From positions 69,876,682 through 69,940,681 of the forward strand of contig CM069453.1 in NCBI GenBank assembly GCA_035610835.1: 64,000 nt of DNA, given 5' to 3'. The translations under genes and the position numbers were made by a program. The stretch comes from Ophiura sarsii (lineage: Eukaryota > Echinodermata > Ophiuroidea > Amphilepidida > Ophiuridae). Within the stretch, counting starts at the first letter, position 1, and the number at the start of each line of letters is the position of its first letter. Of the stretch, positions 56,751 through 64,000 are shown one piece after another. The notes under the pieces were generated by a model. It had not been told where the DNA came from. It ran no database searches and saw nothing but the letters and a program-made list of their open reading frames with translations.

Positions 56751-57324
56751 GTAAGTTGGTGCTGAATTAAATATCGTGCTGTCAGTGGCAGCTAGGGATG
56801 CCGTTTTTCTGTAAATTTTAATATATTAAGTTTGTTCGAGACTATATTATTATTAAGTTTGAAGTGGAAGCAAGCAAGTAAGTTTACTTTGAATTCAATA
56901 TCTTGTCATTTAGTAGTAGCACTACCAGTGATTGACGTCCGACTGACCATAGTCCCGACCGACCGTATACATTTTTTTTTAAAAAGGCAACAAAAAGAAG
57001 TTTTTTTTAAAGTTTTTTTTCAAAGTCGCGTATATGAACTAAATTGACCCCCACGTGTCCCATCATGTGACTCCATACCATATATAGTACTATATAAGTT
57101 ATTTTAGGCGTACTGTCTAGGACTGGGCCAGAACAACCATTAGCAAAAAAAAAAGGAAAAAAAAAAGAAATCCGACCGACCGACCCTACCTTTTGAGGAC
57201 CCTGTATGGACAAACAAGCAACCTTTCTTTTGGCCTTATACGGAGCATGGAACAAGATAAGTTTAAATAAGAATATGGGTGTGGGGTGAGGAGGGCAAGT
57301 GGGTCTGAGGCATACTTTTTGAGT

Positions 57325-57391
57325 TATTATTGGAATCATTCCAGAGAAAAAATGTTATCTATGTCAAGGACGAAACCTCCAAAGTGGAAAC
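57325..57391 (+). pseudogene. Partial duplicate of the MG1 exon (3' half), copy 2
   Basis: The stretch from ttggaatcattccagag to the donor CAA|gtaagttgg repeats the 3' half of the exon at 56,581-56,750. In the same frame it reads LESFQRKNVIYVKDETSKVET, so several codons differ and the frame is open. The 5' half and an acceptor are missing: an in-frame stop lies about 20 nt upstream of the match (near 57,305). It is probably a dead exon fragment. The flanking intron start (gtaagttggctttt.aattca) was copied with it. A shorter trace of the exon end plus donor sits at about 56,865-56,905. Confidence 0.75.
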
Positions 57392-57495
57392 AAGTAAGTT
57401 GGCTTTTTAATTCAAGTATTGCTGTCGGTCGGGAAGCACTGCTAGTAAGTAACCCAACTCAAAGGAGCAAGGGGTAGGTAAGGTAAATTGAGAGG

Positions 57496-58041
57496 ATGGA
57501 TGTAGGGTGGTGGAGGGCAAGTGGGGTTGTTGAGAGGATGGGTGTAGGGTGGTGGAGGGCAAGTGGGGTTGTTGAGAGGATGGATGTAGGGTGGTGGAGG
57601 GCAAGTGGGGTTGTTGAGAGGATGGGTGTAGGGTGGTGGAGGGCAAGTGGGGTTGTTGAGAGGATGGGTGTAGGGTGGTGGAGGGCAAGTGGGGTTGTTG
57701 AGAGGATGGATGTAGGGTGGTGGAGGGCAAGTGGGGTTGTTGAGAGGATGGGTGTAGGGTGGTGGAGGGCAAGTGGGAATGTTGAGAGGATGGATGTAGG
57801 GTGGTGGAGGGCAAGTGGGGTTGTTGAGAGGATGGGTGTAGGGTGGTGGAGGGCAAGTGGGGTTGTTGAGAGGATGGGTGTAGGGTGGTGGAGGGCAAGT
57901 GGGGTTGTTGAGAGGATGGGTGTAGGGTGGTGGAGGGCAAGTGGGGTTGTTGAGAGGATGGATGTAGGGTGGTGGAGGGCAAGTGGGGTTGTTGAGAGGA
58001 TGGGTGTAGGGTGGTGGAGGGCAAGTGGGGTTGAGGCATCA
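57496..58041 (+). repeat. 42-bp minisatellite, 13 copies
   Basis: Thirteen near-identical 42-bp units (atggatgtagggtggtggag and so on), differing mainly at gat/ggt, with one AAT variant near 57,778. As 42 is a multiple of 3 and the unit has no stop, both strands are open for over 200 codons (GWWRASGVVER and HLPSTTLHPSSQQ); neither is a gene. A single ancestral-looking unit (gaggagggcaagtggg) lies just before exon copy 2 at about 57,287-57,303. The array ends directly before exon copy 3, so it grew from the flank of the duplicated exon. Confidence 0.92.
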
Positions 58042-58042
58042 A

Positions 58043-58111
58043 GTTATTTGAGTCATTCCCAAGGAAGAATGTTATCTATGTATGCCAAGGAAACCATCAA
58101 TGTGGCAGCAA
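58043..58111 (+). pseudogene. Partial duplicate of the MG1 exon (3' half), copy 3
   Basis: Matches the exon from gagtcattcccaaggaag to gcaagtcag. A 4-bp gain (TATG repeated in atctatgtatgcc) breaks the frame, and the donor is changed from gtaagt to gtcagt. Before the break it reads ESFPRKNVIY, closer to the real exon than copy 2 is. It is a dead copy. Confidence 0.75.
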
Positions 58112-58497
58112 GTCAGTTGACTTTTGAATTCAATATCTTGCGATTTCAGTTACCCAACAGTTATCCACTGACACCGAATTATTTACTTTGACTACTTGCA
58201 TTATATCAATTACTGACAATTACCAGGGGATTTGAATTCAATATGAAGTTTGTATGGTTAACCATGGACAGTCTTCTCTAAACTGTCTTTAAGATGACTT
58301 GGCAGCAAGTCAGTTGACTTTTGAATTCAATATCTTGCGATTTCAGTTACCCAACAGTTATCCACTGACACCGAATTATTTACTTTGACTACTTGCATTA
58401 TATCAATTACTGACAATTACCAGGGGATTTGAATTCAATATGAAGTTTGTATGGTTAACCATGGACAGTCTTCTCTAAACTGTCTTTAAGATGACTT
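58104..58497 (+). repeat. Perfect 197-bp tandem duplication
   Basis: 58,104-58,300 and 58,301-58,497 are identical base for base. The unit starts in the exon-copy end (ggcagcaagtcagttg) and runs into intron-like sequence, ending aagatgactt. Perfect identity means it is recent or an assembly duplication. It adds one more copy of the exon end plus mutant donor. Confidence 0.9.
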
Positions 58498-58973
58498 AAC
58501 CTATTGCTGGTTCAAATCAAGTGCAAAGTGTCCTTACAGACCTTGTTGTCATATTGCTACCATGACAACGGCATTGGTCATCCCAGTACATAATATATTG
58601 GTAATTACTGTAAAACAACTTAATTTCAGGGCAACTTAATTTAGCCAATTAGCATAATTATAGTTAACTTTTTGCGGCAATTTAATTTCACTAATTTATA
58701 TCATCTTCCTATGTATAAAACCATTATGAATAATATAATTGGCAGCAATTTAATTTGGCGAATTGGATCTCCTAATGAAGTTGTTTTATAGCATAATATA
58801 TTGGGTTCGGGGCTGTAAGGGTTATATTAGTCCTGGACTGTCAATATCATTCATAGCATTGGTCATTTATAGCAGTCATAGCAGGGCATACTGCAGAATC
58901 TTGAACCATGTGAAACATATACTGATTTTTTTTGCCATTGGTTATTTTTTGTGAATTAAAGAACTACTAAAGC

Positions 58974-59155
58974 GTCATAACCACATATCGAAAAAATAAA
59001 TTGCAATTTTTTGAGGTATTTATTTTCGCAACTCTGAGCCTCCAGGTATATTCGTGAAATTAAATAAAGTCGCAAAATAAGTAGTTTTTGGCCTCTGGCA
59101 GCTTTAATTTTTAAAATAGCAATTTATGATATGTGGTTATGATTTTGACCTGATA
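58974..59155. repeat. Small inverted-repeat element
   Basis: gtcataaccacatatcg at the left and gatatgtggttatgattttgac at the right are inverted, as are aaattgcaatttttt and aaaatagcaattta. It is probably a ~180-bp MITE. Target duplication not resolved. Confidence 0.5.
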
Positions 59156-60266
59156 AAATCATAATGATCCTGATAAAATTAAGTATCCACCACACTGACT
59201 GAACATGCTGAAGTAGTTTTTCAATTCAAAATATTCAATGTCAAAAAAGCAGTATTACCTGATTAGGCAATAGGTTTCCAGATTTGGCAGTTTGCCCTGA
59301 CTGTTACTTCCATGGTAATACTAATAGGCTTAGCATTAGGCCAACACAAAAATTGCTTGATTGTCCTCGTCCACCCGACCCTAGAAATCCTTCCGACCCA
59401 ATATTTGTTGTTGTTGTTGTTGAAAATTTCATATTTTTTTTCACATTTTAGTCAAAAATGTTAAAAAAATGTTTAGAAAATTAAGATACTCATCAAAATT
59501 GTCCAGATCCCCCCCCCCCACCACCACCCGTGTTGGTTACCACAACAAGTACATCTCATTTTAATTTTGGAAAAAGAAGAGAAAAAAATCCTGACCGGCC
59601 TACCCAACTTTTGAAAGTGATCCATGGACAATCAACTTTTCTTTTCTTTTTTTTAAAATTGTGGCATTAAACCTCTGGGGTATTGGTGGGGTTTTCCCCT
59701 TTTTATGAAGTTTGTTAACTTGTAAAGGCCTATATTAATTTGAGGGTCCATAGGGTAATTAATTTGTGCAGTGTGTATATGCTAGTGCTTCCTTCGGTCA
59801 CTTTCTTGATAGCTTGCAGCACAGAACTATTATAGTGATAGTGGCTATAAACCAGAACTAGACCATTCACGTGCTGTCATACTGCGCTGGTCATCCATAT
59901 GTAGATCCAGTCATCTGATATACAACAAAGTGAGTCATGTTAAAAACCTGAATAAGTGGGAATTAGGACTAAAGCCAACCCATTCAGTGTTAACATAACA
60001 TATTGTGGATTTGATTGATTTATAATATTGTTTAACCCTAATCTGACAGGTGGTTTGTAGGGCTAAAGCTAACAAGGGACAAATAATGACAGAAAAAGTA
60101 GGTTACCCGCAGGCAGGGCTTGAACCGGGGCCCCCGCCATGGTTGGAATCCAGGGGATCATGCATCATGCTATATAAACATGGGTGTCATGCTCCCCAGG
60201 CCCAAAACAGGGGGTGGGGGGGGGGGGGTTCAGAACTGAACTGAGAGGATTTTATTACGAAAAATA
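59156..60266. other. Intron stretch without recognised exon; tRNA-like trace
   Basis: AT-rich intron sequence with GTT and C-run microsatellites. On the minus strand at about 60,090-60,190 a B-box-like ggttcaagccc sits inside a GC-rich patch that looks like a SINE head. The A-box match is weak, so I do not list it as a tRNA. Confidence 0.35.
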
Positions 60267-60474
60267 AGGTCTTAAGACCCCCATTTTATTGTAAATTTGT
60301 GTTCTTACTAATCAAATTTGAAAAAACAAACCAGTTCTTAAGACCTACTTTTTTGAGAAATCAGAACTGATTTTCTCGAAAAGGTAGGTCTTAAGAACTG
60401 GTTTGTTTTTCAAATTTGATTAGTAAGAACACAAATTTTCAATAAAATGGGGGTCTTAAGACCTGATGCAGGCT
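60267..60474. repeat. Near-perfect ~208-bp palindrome
   Basis: Two ~100-bp arms from aggtcttaagacccccat to gggggtcttaagacct meet at gagaaatcag/ctgattttctc near 60,368, with few mismatches. Transcribed with the intron it would form a long hairpin. It is probably a foldback MITE. Confidence 0.85.
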
Positions 60475-60657
60475 CAAAAGGGGGTCTTAAGAGCTAGCAG
60501 AAGAGGGTAAAAAGGGGTCTTCAGGGCGGTACATACCTATACCCGTTCCAATGTCAGTGCCCCCCCCCCCCCCCAACTCGGGGTACAGTGCTTCTGCTGG
60601 ATTACGTTGGAAATGGTAGTGTACTGTAATGGGTTCATTTGAATTCATATACCTATA

Positions 60658-62112
60658 CAGGGCCAGTCAAAATTATTCAGGTCCCGATTTCACCGAATTT
60701 TTAAAACTGCAGTTCAAACCCAAAATGAATACATTTAATAAAATGCACAGCAAGAACACATTGTTAGCTATATTAAACCTACATTTTATTTTATTCAAAT
60801 TGGTTATTCCAAACGAGAGATACATGAGTTCCCACTAAGAAAGTAAAAAGTTTTTGCTGAATATGAGGCACTAGTTGAACATGATGAAGAAAGGACTGGA
60901 CATATTGAATCCATTTCCAGAACATCACACACATGTCACATAAAAAAATCAACTCATCATTCACATTGCTTGATTGCTATGAATTTGTTTTATGTGCAAT
61001 GCTATGTTTCATTGTATATTTTTAATTGTTTTTGAGCAATAAGAAACAGAACAAGCATTATTTAGATAAGTCTTAACAAAATGTTGACTAAAATATCTGT
61101 AAATTATTATTTTAAATGAAGTTGATTTGATAGAAGAATAGATCTCATCTCTTTATTAAAACAGTCCATGTTAAATAACTTAACAAGTGCATTCCTAATT
61201 AATTGTTATGCAATGTTTGTGCAATACTGTTTGTTATATCATAACATCGCAATATTTTGCATGTAATCACGGCTGTTTGACTGTTATCGGCATTTTCTAC
61301 TTGACACACATTTTACATGTAACTCTATGGGAAATGTGGCCAATGAGGGCGCTATTATAGTAAATAATAATATTCAAAGCTCTGTCCGCTTTATAATTAA
61401 AATTATGGGATAAAAAAACAAACATGGCCCATTTATGGTTTGACCTGATTTAGGTAGCGCTAATGAATACGAGTATACGGTAAAAAATTCAAGAAAATTG
61501 TTTGAGCCCTTTTTAAATTATCAGCATTTTCTACTTGACACACATTTTACATGTAACTCTATGGGAAATGTGGCCAATGAGGGCGCTATTATAGTAAATA
61601 ATAATATTCAAAGCTCTATTTCCCAGAACTGGCACCAACAAATGTTCTGAAATTTCTACAAAGGATGGCCAGTATATTCAGGTACTTGAATCAGTTAAAA
61701 CCAGAACCGGGCCAGCAAGTTACGGTGTTCTCAGAATAAAACGAACAAATTATGGTGGGATCAAACAGCCGTGTAATATCATTTTAGTTATCAACAACAA
61801 ATATGTAAATTAGTTCTTTATATCAGATGTTTGTTTTATTTATAAAATGTCAACAGGTATGAAGTTGTTATGTTGTGTGAAACTAAAACTGCAGTACATG
61901 TAGTGGTAACATCCACCAACTTGGCTTCAATCATGTATTCTTGGAACACTTTGGATTTCACACTTTTTCATAAATATGTTGTAATTATGGCATGCAATTA
62001 CGTATTGTCTTGAAAACATCACCAAGTGTGAAGAAGTGCATGTTTCTACTCTTAAAAGTATTTTTCCTGAATTTTTGAAAAAACGGGGACCTGAATATTT
62101 TGAATCACCCTG
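60658..62112. mobile_element. Tc1/mariner-type non-autonomous element in the C3-like intron
   Basis: Inverted ends CAGGGCCAGTCAAAAT and (complement) CAGGGTGATTCAAAAT extend about 50 bp through attcaggtcccc-type words. TA lies on both sides (60,656-60,657 and 62,113-62,114). 1,455 bp, no transposase frame, and a second MITE nested within (61,268-61,773). Its right end is 57 bp before the exon at 62,170, so that exon's acceptor and pyrimidine tract lie just outside the element. Confidence 0.8.
61268..61773. mobile_element. Nested MITE (CACGGCTGTTTGA ends)
   Basis: Inverted ends CACGGCTGTTTGA and TCAAACAGCCGTG, with TAAT on each side (61,264-61,267 and 61,774-61,777). A ~100-bp direct repeat inside (61,283-61,384 and 61,518-61,618, 235 bp apart) is almost identical, starting ttatcRgcattttctac. 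506 bp, non-coding. Confidence 0.8.
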
Positions 62113-62169
62113 TATGTTTTTCATAGATTACTAACTTTTATTTGCTCTATTTTTTTCCCTCTGAATTAG

Positions 62170-62373
62170 ATGACCCTCAGAGTGTTACACTTCGAATAGA
62201 CCCATCCAGGGTACCCGCCGTAGACGAGGGCGTCAAACAATATGTGTACCTCGTCGCCAAGTCACTGTCAGATAACTTTCCATTCAAGAAAGAGACTGTG
62301 ATTCTTATGAGTTACAAGTCTGGATATGTCTTCATACAGACGGACAAACCCATCTATACACCCAATCATGATG
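62170..62373 (+). CDS. C3/A2M-family protein, exon spanning end of MG1 and start of MG2
   Basis: 204-nt exon between the acceptor ccctctgaattag and the donor GATG|gtatgt. It starts with two bases that complete the codon left open at 56,750 (phase 1 joined to phase 1). The peptide reads DPQSVTLRIDPSRVP ... YVYLVAKSLSDNFPFKKET, then GYVFIQTDKPIYTPNHD. The last string is the hallmark start of MG2 in C3, C4, C5 and related thioester proteins, closer to C3-type (FIQTDK-IYTP) than to alpha-2-macroglobulin (VQTDK-IYKP). Later exons (thioester region and so on) lie beyond the window or were not seen in 62,374-64,000. Confidence 0.92.
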
Positions 62374-63600
62374 GTATGTATAAAATTGAATGTGTACAGA
62401 ATGTTTGCAACCAAGATGTAGCCCTTTGTATTGTGTTTTATCTTCAAATAGTTCCCTGATTGCCATGCCCTTGCGCAGTGGTAAAGAAGACATCTAATCA
62501 TATGGTGAGAACATCTTCAAGGCTGCATGGCATTTCAATATAAACATAAACGACACCTTTCATGTTTCAAACTAAGGAAGAGAATAAATAACAAAAATAG
62601 AATTAATGAAGAATGAACAGTGACCTGCTCAAATGTGTCAAAATTGTTATTTGTTGGTGAAACCCATCTGTATATCAATGCATGCAACGATCCGCTTTTA
62701 AATCCCACTTCACAATGTTTCCCTATTTTTTATTCATTTCTGAAGAAACTGAAACAAAACTGCCCTAGTAAATAATTGTACTTTTTTGGGTTTTTTTTTG
62801 GGGGGGGGGGGGGGACTAGGGGAGAAGGAGGGTCAGGGGCGAGGGTTTCCCTTTGGCACAGCAAAGATATGGGTTATTTCAAATAATGTATACAGTCTCA
62901 CAAGAAATAAAACAAACACAGTTGAAACGAACCCTAAAACAAACAGCGTGAACAACGATATCCTTCTTAAAATTTTATAAATGAACAACAACAAATGACA
63001 AAGTTTTGTTTTTCTCAAAACATTGGTATACATGTAGTGAGGTGGAACCATTAACACAATGTCATGGTGAAATGTCTTCTTTGTTTCTTTGTTTTTTATG
63101 TGTCTTTTTCACGCTATTACTTATAAGCTTACTTTACTTCACTAGAAAATAGGATTTGGTTTGGAATAAGCATGTTGAAGGTCAAACTTTTTGTTATTTG
63201 TATGGAAAGTTATCAAAGCTTGTTTGGTTTATGACAAATCCGATTATTCTGGTATTTCGTTTGATTTTTACTTTAGTCTTCAAGGTGATAAAAAGTGTCA
63301 TTTCCTGTATTCAGACATCACGTTCTGATTTGAGCTTGTTATATTGGCATGTATCCAGTATCCTGTTATATTGTATGCCAAACATTAGGCCTTGCTAGCT
63401 ATGTGTATCAACATGATTTTAACATCTTGACCTGAACCACCGAGCTTCTTTACCAAGCAGACTATCATTTGGTACATGTAGTTGATTGAGTTACATAAAA
63501 GAGATGTGTTTCTCAGTTTCATGTGGTTTCATATCAAAATAGATATATTCTGCTCAAATATATTATACAGAGTGAACATCAGATTCTGAGTTGAAAACTA
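62374..63600. other. Intron stretch without recognised exon
   Basis: AT-rich sequence with a G-run near 62,800. Short frames lack domain matches. The next C3-like exon would be expected to encode the rest of MG2; I do not see it. Confidence 0.45.
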
Positions 63601-63840
63601 TCCTCAACCTCCTAACTAACTAAATCAAACTGAACAAAACTGAACAAAACCAGATCAAAACCAAATCAAAACCAAACCAAACCAATCAAAACCAATCAAA
63701 ACCAAGCCAAATAACAAACAAAACAAAACACAATAAAAGCCAAATCAAATCAAATCATATCAAATCAAATCAAATCAAATCAAATCAAAATGAACAGCGT
63801 AATACAAAGTTAAAACTAAAACAAACTAAAACAAAACAAA
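63600..63840 (+). repeat. (AACCA/AAATC)n microsatellite
   Basis: Imperfect aaaccaaacc and caatcaaaac words passing into a clean (AAATC)n run at about 63,740-63,785. Non-coding. Confidence 0.85.
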
Positions 63841-64000
63841 TCATCTCTACTCTGCTGAACTAAACAAAACACATTGTGTCCGTGTTTAGCCATAAAGCGA
63901 GGGTTAGATGAGAATCACTAAATATAACCATACCATGTGCAAGTATTTACTTTGACAAAAGGGCAATATAACTATAGACCTATAATTCTTCTTTGCCATT

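Noticed and set aside
57407..58191. 231-aa plus-strand and 211-aa minus-strand frames (GWWRASGVVER, HLPSTTLHPSSQQ)
   Set aside because: The 42-bp unit is a multiple of three without stops, so both strands are open by construction.
60090..60190. Possible minus-strand tRNA gene
   Set aside because: A B-box-like word is present, but the A box is weak and the cloverleaf does not fold; at most a SINE head.

Overview
The window is eukaryotic nuclear DNA, AT-rich and dominated by repeats. It most likely comes from a marine invertebrate deuterostome; an echinoderm or close relative is my best guess. The guess rests on the element mix (Ty3/gypsy, Penelope-like, LINE, hAT/mariner/TTAA-type MITEs, minisatellite-bearing DNA elements) and on a complement C3-like gene. 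I could not test the species. There is one assembly gap of 100 N (25,428-25,527). No prokaryotic operon, CRISPR array or rRNA gene is visible.

Layout. 1-1,905: copy A of a ~1.9 kb dispersed segment, repeated at 20,182-22,227 (copy B) and, partly and inverted, at 37,690-38,136. 2.5-5.2 kb: nested MITEs and a CCAA-type microsatellite. 7,673-12,002: a very young Ty3/gypsy element with identical LTRs and a GTTAG target duplication. 12,478-12,726: a likely single exon of an unknown extracellular protein. 13.9-24.8 kb: foldback elements, tandem repeats and a 73-bp minisatellite. 26.7-28.6 kb: a tRNA-like sequence and two TIR elements. 30,921-32,855 and 43,940-46,449: two sister elements filled with a 109-bp repeat. 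38,137-43,709: a second, older and broken Ty3/gypsy element. 46,582-51,210: a LINE interrupted by a Tc1/mariner-type element, itself interrupted by a TTGCGCAA-rich element (three-level nest). 52,661-54,687: a 5'-truncated Penelope-like element (RT plus GIY-YIG nuclease) followed by a hammerhead ribozyme.

56,581-62,373 holds the one recognisable host gene. Two phase-compatible exons encode the MG1 domain and the start of MG2 of a C3/alpha-2-macroglobulin-family protein. The ~5.4 kb intron between them carries decaying copies of the 3' half of the first exon, a 42-bp minisatellite grown from its flank, a 197-bp perfect tandem duplication, a hairpin, and a mariner-type MITE ending 57 bp before the next exon. 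The rest of the gene lies beyond the window; the signal-peptide exon was not found.

Most long open frames in the tandem arrays are by-products of the repeat period and not genes. The most unusual items are the Penelope/hammerhead pair, the exon-copy array in the C3-like intron, the TTGCGCAA transposon-satellite, and the two 109-bp arrays whose edges are packed with nuclear-receptor-type half-sites.
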